Of a DNA stretch of 64,000 nt, positions 7,592 through 16,325 are shown in pieces; the stretch's first letter is position 1, and each line of letters opens with the position of its first letter. The notes below the pieces were generated by a model. It saw nothing but the letters and a program-made list of their open reading frames with translations, searched no databases and was not told where the DNA came from. The position numbers and the translations under genes are program-made. Source of the DNA: VHCN01 sp964589935. Lineage in GTDB: Bacteria; Verrucomicrobiota; Verrucomicrobiia; Limisphaerales; VHCN01. The stretch is taken from contig CAZPVD010000008.1 of the NCBI GenBank assembly GCA_964589935.1, positions 1-64,000 on the forward strand. Reading direction: 5' to 3'.

Positions 7592-9034
7592 ATGAAAGCC
7601 CTTCGCTCCATCCCCGTGCTTATTTGCGTTCTCATTCTTGTTTGCTTCGCCTTGCCTTGCTTTGCCGCCGACGCGCCGAAGCAGGGTTCCAAGCCGAACG
7701 TGTTGTTCATCGCCATTGACGACCTGAACCACTGGGTCGGCTATCTCGGCCGCAATGCGCAGACGCGGACGCCGAACATTGACCGGCTGGCGTCGCGCGG
7801 GGTGCGGTTCATGCACGCCTACTGCGCCGCGCCCGTGTGCAATCCGTCGCGCGCGGCGCTTATGAGCGGGCTGCGGCCCTTCACGTCGGGCGTGTATGAG
7901 AACAACAACGACTGGCGCACGGTCATCCCGGAGAACCTGCCGCTGACGACGCAGTTCCGCCAGGCGGGCTACTTCGTGTGCGGCGCGGGGAAGATTTATC
8001 ACGAGGCCTACAAGCGGCGCAGCGAGTGGGATGATTATCTCGAACGCGAGGGCGGCAATCCCTCGCCCGCCGCGGGCCAGAGCGACGGCGTGGGCGGCAT
8101 CAAGTTCGCGCCGATTGACTGCAAGGACGAGGACCTCGCGGATTACAAGATCACGGATTACGGCATCGCGCAGCTCGGCAAAAAGCACGACAAGCCGCTG
8201 TTCCTCGCGGTCGGGTTGCACAAGCCGCACCTGCCGTGGTTCGTGCCGCGGAAGTATTACGACCTGTTTCCGCTTGAAGACATCAAGCTGCCGCCCTACT
8301 TGGAGAATGATTTGGACGACATCCCGCCCGCCGGCGTGCGCATGGCGAAGCCCGAGGGAGATCACAAGAACATTCTTGAATCAGGCCGGTGGAAGGAGGC
8401 CGTGCGCGGCTATCTCGCGGCCATCGCCTACACGGACATGAACGTCGGCCGCCTGCTCGACGCGCTCGACAAGTCGGCGTATCGCGACAACACGATCATC
8501 TGCTTCTGGGGCGACCACGGCTGGCACCTCGGCGAGAAGCATCACTGGCGGAAGTTCGCGTTGTGGGAGGAAGCCACGCGCGCGCCGCTCATCTGGGTCG
8601 CGCCCGGCGTCACCAAGCCCGGAGGCGTGTGCGAGCGCACGGTGGATTTCATGACGATTTACCCGACGCTCACCGACTTGTGTGGCATTCCGACGCCGAA
8701 GCACGTCCAGGGCGAGAGCATTCGCTCGCTGCTCGTGAATCCGCAAGCCGCGTGGGACAAGCCGGCGCTGACGACCTACAAGTTCATGAACCACGCCGTC
8801 CGCAGCGAGGGCTGGCGCTACATCCGCTACGCCAACGGCGACGAGGAACTCTACGACGAGGCGAAGGACCAATACGAATGGACGAACCTCGCCACGAAGA
8901 CCGACTTCACGGACAGGAAAACAGAGTTGGCGAAGTATCTGCCAAAGGAGAACAAGCCCGACATCGGCGGTCGCGGCGGCGCGGAGGACTTCGGCGACAA
9001 AAAGAAGAAGGGCAAAAAGGCAAACGAGAAGTGA
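7592..9034 (+). CDS. Secreted sulfatase (iduronate-2-sulfatase-like)
   Basis: 480-residue alkaline-phosphatase-superfamily sulfatase. Residues 1-25 are a signal peptide ending in CFAAD. The metal site opens with NVLFIAIDDLNHW. The C-x-P-S-R signature CNPSRAALMSG has Cys83, which must be oxidised to formylglycine by a maturase that is not in the window. FWGDHGWHLGEKHHW supplies the second metal and substrate site. Sequence features such as YCAAPVCNPSR and the C-terminal EELYDEAKDQYEWTNLA are typical of the iduronate-2-sulfatase branch that is greatly expanded in Verrucomicrobiota and Planctomycetota for sulfated polysaccharides. The C-terminus is Lys-rich. It is convergent with the propeller gene ending at 9047. 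Confidence 0.95.
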   Translation: MKALRSIPVLICVLILVCFALPCFAADAPKQGSKPNVLFIAIDDLNHWVGYLGRNAQTRTPNIDRLASRGVRFMHAYCAAPVCNPSRAALMSGLRPFTSGVYENNNDWRTVIPENLPLTTQFRQAGYFVCGAGKIYHEAYKRRSEWDDYLEREGGNPSPAAGQSDGVGGIKFAPIDCKDEDLADYKITDYGIAQLGKKHDKPLFLAVGLHKPHLPWFVPRKYYDLFPLEDIKLPPYLENDLDDIPPAGVRMAKPEGDHKNILESGRWKEAVRGYLAAIAYTDMNVGRLLDALDKSAYRDNTIICFWGDHGWHLGEKHHWRKFALWEEATRAPLIWVAPGVTKPGGVCERTVDFMTIYPTLTDLCGIPTPKHVQGESIRSLLVNPQAAWDKPALTTYKFMNHAVRSEGWRYIRYANGDEELYDEAKDQYEWTNLATKTDFTDRKTELAKYLPKENKPDIGGRGGAEDFGDKKKKGKKANEK

Positions 9035-9046
9035 CGTCTTGCCGCG

Positions 9047-10324
9047 TTATCTCGCCGCGGTCTTGGGCGCACCGATGCAGAAGAGGTGCGAGCCGCCGCG
9101 CAGATAGATTTTGCCGTCGCTGATGGCGGGCGAGGCATAGGTGGGTTCGCCGAGTTCGTTCTTCGCAATCAATTCAAAATTCTTGCCCGGCTTCACCACG
9201 TAGGCCACGCCGTCGTCATTAAGGAAATAGACCAGGCCGTTCGCCGACACGAGCGAGGCGTGGCTGCGGCCTATTTTCTCCGACCAGAGCGGCTCGCCGG
9301 TCTTCGCCACGAGGCAGTTCGCCATGCCGGTGTCGCCGACCACGAGGAAGTAATCGCCTTCGCTGATGGGCGAGGGCACGTAAGAAACCATGCTGGCCTT
9401 CGTGTGATGCCACGCGACCTGCGGATGGTCGATCTCGGCCTGATGATAAATGTCACCTAGGTCGCCGCTGCCGTTGTGGCGCAGGCCGAGCAGGTGATGC
9501 TCGGGAAACCCCGCGGTGAGAAACAACAAGTCGGCCTTCTCGTTGTAAACGAGCGACGCGACGTATTGCTCGGTCGGGCCTTTGAGATACCAATGGAGCT
9601 TGCCCGTGTCGGGATCGTAGCTCGCGGTGGATTTGTCGCCCGCGAGAATCATCTGCGTGCGGCCCGAGAGCTGCCGGATGAGCGGTGCGCAATAGCTGCG
9701 GGTGTGATTGGGGCGCGGCACCTTCCAGAGCGTCTTGCCCGTGGCCTTGTCGAGCGCGGCGATGTAAGAATCGCCGTCATGGTCGCCGTTCACAATCACT
9801 TTGTCGTTGTGCAAAATCGGCGAAGTGCAGAAGCCGTGGACGCTCTTGAAGACGCCGGGCCGCGCAAGCCACTGCTGTTTCCCGTTGAAGTCATACGCCG
9901 CCACGACCATGTCCTGCACGTCGAGGAACGCGACGTAGATGAGCTTGCCGTCGGTGGCCGGCGTGCTCGAAGCGTGGCTGTTTTCGCGGTGCTTCTTCTC
10001 CAGCGGCGATTTCACTACCGTCTGCTCCCAGAGGATTTTGCCGGAACTCTTGTCGAGGCAAAGCAGGTTGCGTCCCTCGGTGTCCGCCACGGCCTCGACG
10101 GTGAAGAGCCGGTTGCCCCAAATGATGGGCGAGGCGTGCCCGGTGGCGAGCGGCGTCTTCCAGAGCACGTTCTCCGTGCCGCTCCACTTGACCGGGACGT
10201 TTTTTTCAAGGCTCGTGCCGTCGCCGCGCGGGCCGCGCCAGCCCGGCCAGTTTTCAGAGCGAGCGGAAAGAGCGAACACGGCGAGCGCGGCGCAAAAAAC
10301 GGCTGAAGTGCGGATAAATTGCAT
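9047..10324 (-). CDS. Secreted PQQ-type beta-propeller protein
   Basis: 425 residues from the start at 10324, chosen because it opens a clear signal peptide (MQFIRTSAVFCAALAVFALSARS); the longer reading frame upstream lies in repeat-derived sequence. The mature protein begins ENWPGWRGPRGDGTSLEKNVP, the hallmark of periplasmic PQQ-binding-like propellers of Planctomycetota and Verrucomicrobiota. Blade motifs recur: LLCLDKSSGKILWEQ, YIAALDKATGKTLWKV, CLVAKTGEPLWSEKI. These resemble quinoprotein and BamB-like blades. Catalytic quinoprotein residues cannot be confirmed, so a binding or scaffold role is as likely as an enzyme. Confidence 0.88.
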   Translation of the reverse strand: MQFIRTSAVFCAALAVFALSARSENWPGWRGPRGDGTSLEKNVPVKWSGTENVLWKTPLATGHASPIIWGNRLFTVEAVADTEGRNLLCLDKSSGKILWEQTVVKSPLEKKHRENSHASSTPATDGKLIYVAFLDVQDMVVAAYDFNGKQQWLARPGVFKSVHGFCTSPILHNDKVIVNGDHDGDSYIAALDKATGKTLWKVPRPNHTRSYCAPLIRQLSGRTQMILAGDKSTASYDPDTGKLHWYLKGPTEQYVASLVYNEKADLLFLTAGFPEHHLLGLRHNGSGDLGDIYHQAEIDHPQVAWHHTKASMVSYVPSPISEGDYFLVVGDTGMANCLVAKTGEPLWSEKIGRSHASLVSANGLVYFLNDDGVAYVVKPGKNFELIAKNELGEPTYASPAISDGKIYLRGGSHLFCIGAPKTAAR

Positions 10325-10387
10325 GGCAACTGGACGAAAGCCGGGCGCGGCGTGTTCGAGCGAGTTCCATTCCCAGTGAAGTGAACT

Positions 10388-10419
10388 TTTCCTTCGCGTC
10401 TTCGTGCATTGGTGGTTCA
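10388..10419 (+). repeat. Half copy of a CCAAG/CTTCGTG-type dispersed repeat
   Basis: The stretch with CCTTCGCGTCTTCGTG and GGTGGTTCA resembles one arm of the repeat at 39211-39293 in reverse orientation. It ends just before the first ATG of the downstream hydrolase gene and accounts for the implausible N-terminal extension of the divergent propeller gene's reading frame. Confidence 0.4.
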
Positions 10420-12573
10420 ATGGGCAAAATGAAAAGTCACTTTGCCTTCGTCGTCGCCGCATTGCTTGCTCTTCCCGGCTTTTGCGCCGAAAAAGCAGCC
10501 AAGAAAGCCCCGCCGCCGAACCTCCAGCCGAATCCGAAGAAACTCAACCCGCCGCCCGGAGTCGTCGTGCCCACCGCGGTGAAGGCGGATCTCGCCGCAG
10601 GCGTGGACGCGCTGGGCAAGGAAATCGAAACCTTGCGCGCGTCGTTGAAGTCCAAGCCCGCACTGCTCGCGCTGCTGCCCGACGTGCAGATTTACCACAA
10701 CGCCGTCCGCTACGCGCTGGAGGACGACATCTTCACGAGCACCAACCAGTTCAACTCCGCCCGTGCGTTGCTCAAGACGGGCTCCGAGCGCGCCAAACAG
10801 CTCGCCGCCGGCAACGCGCCGTGGAACACGAAGGCCGGCTTGCTTGCGCTCAAGAAGGAACTCGAAGGCAAGGCCAAGACGCCAACCACCCTCACGCACA
10901 TCCCCGTCGTGCGCGGCTACGTGTCGAAGATTGACGGCTCGGTGCAGCCTTACGGGTTGAAGGTGCCTATCACTTACCTCACCGGCGATGACAAGCCGCG
11001 CCGGCTCGACTTCTGGCTGCACGGGCGCGGCGACACGCTCAACGAGATTGCGTTCATCGAAAATCAGCAGCGTGGCAACAGCTCATTCATGCCCGAGGAC
11101 TCGTTCGTGCTCGATCCCTACGGCCGCTTCATGAACGCCTTCAAGTTCGCGGGCGAGACGGACGTGTGGGAAAGCTACACCCACGCGGCGGAGCACTACC
11201 CGATTGACCGCAACAAGCTCGCCATGCGCGGCTTCTCGATGGGCGGCGCGGGCGCGTGGCACCTTGGCGCGCATCACGCGGATCAATTCGCTTCCGTCAA
11301 TCCCGGCGCGGGTTTTGTGGACGTGAAGAACTACCAAGCGAGCGCCATCGAGAAAGCCGGCGGGCTTGCGGCCATCCCGTGGTATGAGCAAAAACTCTGG
11401 AACCTCTACGACCCGCTGGCGTGCCCGATCAATTTCGTGAACACCACACTCGTGGCCTATAGCGGCGAGGACGACGCGCAGAAAGTCGCCGCCGACATGA
11501 TGGGAGACGCGCTGCTTAAGGACGGCGTGAAAATGACCCACATCATCGGCCCCAAGACCGGCCACGCTTACGAGCCGGAAGCGAAGAAAGTCGTCGCCGG
11601 CCTCGTGGATGAGGCGACGAACAAAGGCATCAACCACCAGCCAAAGAAGGTCACGCTGGTGACGCACTCGCTGAAGTTCAACTCAGCGCATTGGGTGACG
11701 ATTGATGCGATGGAAAAGCAGTGGGAAGAAGCACGTGTAGATGCGGAGATCATCACGCAAGGCGACGTTTTTCGTGTCGTGGTTAAGACGCGGAATGTAG
11801 CAAGGCTGGGATTATTTATGGGAGTTCCACAGTATTCAGCTCTCGGGGTCATCATGCAAAACCCTGGTAAGAGATGTGTGATCGACGGACAAGACCTAGG
11901 AGATGGCTTTGTCGATACGGGCAAAGCCGTAGTGTTCTTGAAAGCCGCACCGAGCAAAATCAACGGTAAGTGGTTTCTTGACACGCAATGGCATCCTGAC
12001 ATCAAACGTCACAATCTCCAAGGCCCCATTGACGACGCCTTCATGGACTCATTCGTGATGGTGCGGCCCACGGGCCAGCCGTTGAACGCCGCTGTCGGGC
12101 AGTGGGCGAAGACTGAGCTGGCCGAGGCCGCGTTCCACTGGCGGCGCTACTTCCGCGGCGAAGCCCCCGTGAAGGACGACTCCGCCATCACCGACGCCGA
12201 CATCGCCGCCAGCAACCTCGTCCTCTGGGGCGACCCGTCGTCGAACAAGCTCCTCGCTCGCATCGCCGACAAGCTGCCGATCCAGTGGAGCGCGAAGGAA
12301 ATCAAAGTTGGCGACAAGACCTACGACGCAACGAAGAACGTGCCGGTGTTCATCTTCCCGAACCCGCTGAACCCGTCGCGCTACGTGGTCATCAACAGCG
12401 GCTTCACCTTCCCGCAGTTCGCCGCTGCGTCGAACTCGCTCCAGACGCCCAAGCTGCCCGACTGGGCCGTGCTCGACCTCAGCGTGCCGCTCGCCGAGCG
12501 CGTCGCCGGCAAGGGCGTCGTGGACGCAAACTTCTTCGGCGAGAAATGGGAAGTGCTGCCCAACACCCGGTAG
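10420..12573 (+). CDS. Secreted prolyl-oligopeptidase-like alpha/beta hydrolase
   Basis: About 717 residues from ATG 10420 (10429 is an equally good start, both just before a signal peptide ending in GFCAE). The hydrolase domain contains the nucleophile elbow GFSMGGAGAW, an acidic residue candidate in YSGEDDAQKVAADMM and a histidine candidate in IIGPKTGHAYEPEA. The C-terminal third is a beta-rich domain typical of the large serine hydrolases of this group in Verrucomicrobiota and Planctomycetota. Substrate is unknown; an ester or peptide is expected. The stretch 11690-12010 is visibly AT-richer and less biased in codon choice than the flanking gene. The stop codon TAG belongs to a GTAG repeat (12570-12598). 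Confidence 0.82.
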   Translation: MGKMKSHFAFVVAALLALPGFCAEKAAKKAPPPNLQPNPKKLNPPPGVVVPTAVKADLAAGVDALGKEIETLRASLKSKPALLALLPDVQIYHNAVRYALEDDIFTSTNQFNSARALLKTGSERAKQLAAGNAPWNTKAGLLALKKELEGKAKTPTTLTHIPVVRGYVSKIDGSVQPYGLKVPITYLTGDDKPRRLDFWLHGRGDTLNEIAFIENQQRGNSSFMPEDSFVLDPYGRFMNAFKFAGETDVWESYTHAAEHYPIDRNKLAMRGFSMGGAGAWHLGAHHADQFASVNPGAGFVDVKNYQASAIEKAGGLAAIPWYEQKLWNLYDPLACPINFVNTTLVAYSGEDDAQKVAADMMGDALLKDGVKMTHIIGPKTGHAYEPEAKKVVAGLVDEATNKGINHQPKKVTLVTHSLKFNSAHWVTIDAMEKQWEEARVDAEIITQGDVFRVVVKTRNVARLGLFMGVPQYSALGVIMQNPGKRCVIDGQDLGDGFVDTGKAVVFLKAAPSKINGKWFLDTQWHPDIKRHNLQGPIDDAFMDSFVMVRPTGQPLNAAVGQWAKTELAEAAFHWRRYFRGEAPVKDDSAITDADIAASNLVLWGDPSSNKLLARIADKLPIQWSAKEIKVGDKTYDATKNVPVFIFPNPLNPSRYVVINSGFTFPQFAAASNSLQTPKLPDWAVLDLSVPLAERVAGKGVVDANFFGEKWEVLPNTR

Positions 12574-12598
12574 AAGCCAACGTGAGGAGCCTGGCTTC
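12570..12598 (+). repeat. REP-like element, GTAG plus hairpin, containing a stop codon
   Basis: GTAG (12570-12573) is followed by AAGCCA (12574-12579) and TGGCTT (12592-12597), a perfect stem. The central ACGTGAGGAGC recurs as ACGTAAGGAGC at the same distance from GTAG in the element at 31785-31805. The TAG is the stop of the hydrolase gene ending at 12573. Confidence 0.65.
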
Positions 12599-12610
12599 TC
12601 TCAAATCAAA

Positions 12611-15028
12611 ATGCGTATCTCCGATTTCCGAATGAATGGAGCCACTCCACGCCGGTTGGTTTGGCGGCCCTGCTGGCTTGCCTTGTCGGTGATGTGCGTC
12701 TCCGTCGTTTGCGCGCAGGACGCAAAAAAAGCCGCGAAGGCCGTCAAGCCCGCCTCCAATCTTCCACCGAAGCACGATCCGCCGGACCAGCCCTTCCGCC
12801 GCGCGCCGATGGCGCTCGCGGGGCGCAGCGTTCACATTCCGCTGGCGACGAATTTTCACATCGCCTTCGACACGGAGCTGTTGCGCGTCCACACCGCGTG
12901 GGAGGGCGAGACGCTGAACCTCTTCGGCCCGCCGCATCACGGCAGCGCGGAACGCTGGCTCTGCACCGTCACCGGCACGACGCTCTGGGGCAACCCGCCG
13001 GTGCTGCCGTGGCAGGTGACGGATGTCGTCGGCAAGCGCGTCGTGGATGTGTCGTTCAGGCAGCGCTTCCGCGGCATCAGCACCAAGGGCGGCGTGTCAC
13101 TGCTCTACGAACTGACGCCGCGCGAGAGCCAGACGATCCGCATCCACGAGTCGCCGCGGCTCGAACACATCGGTGAAACGCCCGTGCTCCTGAGACGCTT
13201 CGAGATTTCCGCCGCGGAGGAAACGCTGGAATTCCTCGCGCATTCCGAGGCGGGGCACGTGCTCGACCTGCCGAAGACTTCCGCCGCGACCATTCTCCAG
13301 CGCGAGAAGGATTTCCTGCTCGTCGCCGCGCGCGGACGGCCCGTGCTCGCGTGGAAGACCGGCATCGCGCCCGCCGATTACACGCTGGAACTCATCGTCG
13401 AGAACAAGTCGGAGCCGCAGATCGAGCAGCGTAAAATCCAGCGCGAGGAGGCGCGCGCGTTCCTCTCGATTCCGCCGCACGCGGCGGACATCGCGTTCGA
13501 GGTTTGCACCGTTGTCTGCAAGTCACGCGAGGAGGCCGAGCAGCTCGTGCCGAAGCTCGTGCCCGTGCGCGTCGCGCCGTCGCGGATGGAATTCATCACA
13601 AACAACGAGAAGGACACAAACGCTCCGCCGGCAAAAATTCTTGAAGGCGACAAAGCGTTTGCAGCGCGCGGCGAAGGGGATGACTTCTACAAACTGGAGC
13701 GCTTTCCCCTGCCCGCCGGTGCCGACCTGAAAGTGACCGGCATGGACTGGCTGCCGAACGGCGATCTCGCCGTCGCGACGTGGCCGGGCGACGTGTGGAT
13801 CGTGCAGGGCGCGGGCGGCGATCCGGGCGCGGCGACGTATCGGCGGTTTGCGCGCGGCCTGTGCGAGCCGGGCGGGTTGAAGGTTGTCAACGGCCAGATT
13901 TACGTCGTGCAAAAGTGCGAGCTGACGCGGCTCGTGGACACCGACGGCAATGGCGAGGCCGATTACTTCGAGTGCGTGTCGCAGGGCTGGGGATTCATCG
14001 GCAACTACCATCATTTTGCGTTCGGCCCGATGCTGGACAAGGACGGCAACCTCGTGATGGTGCTCGACGGGCAGCGCGGGCTTTACGACGTGCCGTTCAT
14101 GGGCTGGGCCGTGCGCGTGAAGCCCGACGGCAGCGACTTCGAGGGCTTCTGCCGCGGCCTGCGCGCGCCCAACGGCTTCGGCGTGTTCGGCCCCGACCGC
14201 GATTTGTTCGCCACCGACAACCAGGGGCAGTGGCTCGGCGCGTGCAAGCTCATCAACCTGCGCGACGACCGCTTCTACGGGTTCCCGAGCGCGACGCCCG
14301 CGCCGGAGGATGAGTTCCGCGAACCGAAAAGTTTCTCCCCGCCGGCCGTGTGGTTCCCCTACAAGATGGTGCGCTCCGCCAGCGGCATCGCGACCATCGA
14401 GGACGAGCGCTTCGGGCCGTGGAAAGGCCAGATGCTTGTGGCCGACTTTCAGAACTCCGTCGTCGTGCGCGTCGCGCTGGAGAAGGTCAACGGCGAATGG
14501 CAGGGCTGCGTGTGGCCGCTGCTCAAGGGCTTCGGCTCCGGCGTCAACCGTCTCGCCATGGGCGCGGACGGCCGCCTCTACGCGGGCGGCGGCAAGGGCG
14601 GTCACTGGTCCGGCGCGCTCGGGCCGCGGATGTATTCGCTCGACCGCGTGGCGTGGACGGGCAAGGTGCCCTTCGAGGTGCGCGAAGTTCACGCCACGCC
14701 GGCGGGCTTCGAACTGGACTTCACGCAGCCGGTGGATGACAAGGCCGCCAGCAACCCCGACAGCTACGACGTGGCGCAATACACTTACATCTACCACGCC
14801 ATTTACGGCTCTCCGGAGATTGACCACGACGGCAAGAAGGACAGCGCGACCGCCATCAAGATCACCAAGGCCGCCGTGTCCGCCGACAAACTGAAAGTGC
14901 AGCTCACGCTCGAAGGATGGAAGCCCGGTTACGTCACGCTCGTGCGCGGCCTCGACGTGAAGAGCGCCGAAGGCAAGCCCCTCTGGCACGACACGTTCTA
15001 CTACACGCTGAATCAGATTCCGAAGTGA
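12611..15028 (+). CDS. Large secreted NHL/sorbosone-dehydrogenase-like propeller protein (DUF6797-type)
   Basis: 805 residues; an alternative start at 12632 also precedes the signal peptide (cleavage near VVCAQD). Residues about 60-300 form a beta-rich N-terminal domain (FHIAFDTELLRVHTAWEGE, LFGPPHHGSAERW) that I recognise from large Planctomycetota/Verrucomicrobiota proteins annotated with DUF6797. Residues about 370-690 are a six-blade-type propeller (KVTGMDWLPNGDLAVATWPGD, RGLCEPGGLKVVNGQIYV, DTDGNGEADYF, RAPNGFGVFGPDRDLFATD). The last 100 residues look Ig/FN3-like. A c-type cytochrome domain, present in some relatives, is absent. Probable carbohydrate or polyol binding or oxidation outside the cytoplasm; function unproven. 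Confidence 0.75.
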   Translation: MRISDFRMNGATPRRLVWRPCWLALSVMCVSVVCAQDAKKAAKAVKPASNLPPKHDPPDQPFRRAPMALAGRSVHIPLATNFHIAFDTELLRVHTAWEGETLNLFGPPHHGSAERWLCTVTGTTLWGNPPVLPWQVTDVVGKRVVDVSFRQRFRGISTKGGVSLLYELTPRESQTIRIHESPRLEHIGETPVLLRRFEISAAEETLEFLAHSEAGHVLDLPKTSAATILQREKDFLLVAARGRPVLAWKTGIAPADYTLELIVENKSEPQIEQRKIQREEARAFLSIPPHAADIAFEVCTVVCKSREEAEQLVPKLVPVRVAPSRMEFITNNEKDTNAPPAKILEGDKAFAARGEGDDFYKLERFPLPAGADLKVTGMDWLPNGDLAVATWPGDVWIVQGAGGDPGAATYRRFARGLCEPGGLKVVNGQIYVVQKCELTRLVDTDGNGEADYFECVSQGWGFIGNYHHFAFGPMLDKDGNLVMVLDGQRGLYDVPFMGWAVRVKPDGSDFEGFCRGLRAPNGFGVFGPDRDLFATDNQGQWLGACKLINLRDDRFYGFPSATPAPEDEFREPKSFSPPAVWFPYKMVRSASGIATIEDERFGPWKGQMLVADFQNSVVVRVALEKVNGEWQGCVWPLLKGFGSGVNRLAMGADGRLYAGGGKGGHWSGALGPRMYSLDRVAWTGKVPFEVREVHATPAGFELDFTQPVDDKAASNPDSYDVAQYTYIYHAIYGSPEIDHDGKKDSATAIKITKAAVSADKLKVQLTLEGWKPGYVTLVRGLDVKSAEGKPLWHDTFYYTLNQIPK

Positions 15029-15064
15029 GGCGAACGGATCAAACGGATTCCTCTGCTTGCCTTG

Positions 15065-16057
15065 TCATTTCTTGCCGGGAGGCGCGGAGGTGAAAACCTT
15101 GGTGTCCACGAGCGCGAGAGAATGGTTTGAACCGGCAGCAATCGCGATCACGCCTTTCAACCCCGCAGGCACTCTTGATTGGCCGGCGGAATTATCGCCC
15201 CACACCACAACCGTTCCGTCTTCCCGCAACGCCACGGTATGATTTGCTCCGGCAGCGATGGCTGTCACTCCGCGCAGGCCGGCGGGCACCGTCGTTTTTC
15301 CGAACTCCTTCTTTCCCCATGCAACGACTACTCCGTCATTTTTCAAGGCCACGGTGTGGGTGTTTCCCGCCGCCACGGCAGTCACCCCGCTCAAGCCGAC
15401 GGGAACCGTTGATTCGCCAAAATCATTCTTCCCCCACGCCACCACAGTTCCATCCTTTTTCACCGCCAAGACATTGCCTGTTCCCGCTCCAATCGCCACG
15501 ACGCCGTTCAACCCCGCGGGCACGTTTGTTTGTCCGAACACGTTCCGACCCCACACCGCCACCGTCCCGTCGCCCTTTAAGGCCACGGTATGATAATGCC
15601 CCGCGGCGATTGCCGTCACGCCGTCGAGTTCTAAAGGCACCCTGGTTTGTCCGTAGTCTCCGTATCCCCAAGCCACGACTGTTCCACCCTCCTTCAACGC
15701 CACTGTGTGGGCGTATCCTGCGGCAATGGCCTTCACTCGCTTCAAATCATCAGGAACAAAAGCATTCTCAGGACGGCTGCCTATCATCACCACTCCCCAT
15801 GACAGCATCGTCCCGTCACCCATCAGGGCTGCGGTGTGGAGATGTCCCGCCGCGAGCGCCTTCACGCCACTCAACGGCTCCAACCGGAGCGCGACGGGGT
15901 TGGCGATTGCGCTATACGGCGCAACGCTCGTCGGCAACCCGGTCACCTGTCCTTTGCCATTGTGTCCCCACGCCACCACTGTGCCTGTGTCTGCCGCCTG
16001 TGCGGTGGCGATTCCAGTCAATGTGCAGACAATGAGGAGCAGCGGGAACTTTTTCAT
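15065..16057 (-). CDS. Secreted RCC1-repeat protein
   Basis: 330 residues from the start at 16057, which opens a signal peptide (MKKFPLLLIVCTLTGIATAQAAD). The body is seven RCC1-type blades. The last five are 39 residues each with the pattern G-T-V-V-A-W-G-x-N-x-x-G-x-x-x-V-P-x-G-L then G-V-x-A-I-A-A-G-x-x-H-T-V-A-L. The first two blades are longer and more divergent. The regular 117-bp periodicity in DNA suggests growth by duplication. Seven blades would close one propeller. Eukaryotic RCC1 is a Ran exchange factor, but bacterial secreted RCC1 proteins have no such role; this one is probably a binding or surface protein. It is convergent with the gene ending at 15028. Confidence 0.9.
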   Translation of the reverse strand: MKKFPLLLIVCTLTGIATAQAADTGTVVAWGHNGKGQVTGLPTSVAPYSAIANPVALRLEPLSGVKALAAGHLHTAALMGDGTMLSWGVVMIGSRPENAFVPDDLKRVKAIAAGYAHTVALKEGGTVVAWGYGDYGQTRVPLELDGVTAIAAGHYHTVALKGDGTVAVWGRNVFGQTNVPAGLNGVVAIGAGTGNVLAVKKDGTVVAWGKNDFGESTVPVGLSGVTAVAAGNTHTVALKNDGVVVAWGKKEFGKTTVPAGLRGVTAIAAGANHTVALREDGTVVVWGDNSAGQSRVPAGLKGVIAIAAGSNHSLALVDTKVFTSAPPGKK

Positions 16058-16325
16058 AGGTATTTGCCTTGTGCGTCGCGTTTCACGTGAAGTGCCAGTC
16101 GTGGGAATCAATCCGGCGTCGAGTCATGATGGAATCCCCGCTGCTCATTGGTGATTGGCAAATGGACTACACGTCGCATCCAAGCGCGTCAACATTTTAC
16201 CGTCCCACCGTCAAGTCATGATGCTACTTGCCCGCACCCGGCTGGCGCGTCATCCACCAACATTCTTCAAACGAAGGTGCCCGCGAAAGAGTTCGTCTGA
16301 CTTGCAGCGAGCTGCTGACGAAGCC

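Noticed and set aside
7377..7595. 72-codon frame upstream of the sulfatase
   Set aside because: Overlaps the sulfatase start and lies in the AT-rich promoter region; composition is not protein-like.
15100..15980. 117-bp periodic repeats as a CRISPR-like array
   Set aside because: The period corresponds to 39-residue RCC1 blades in one continuous reading frame.
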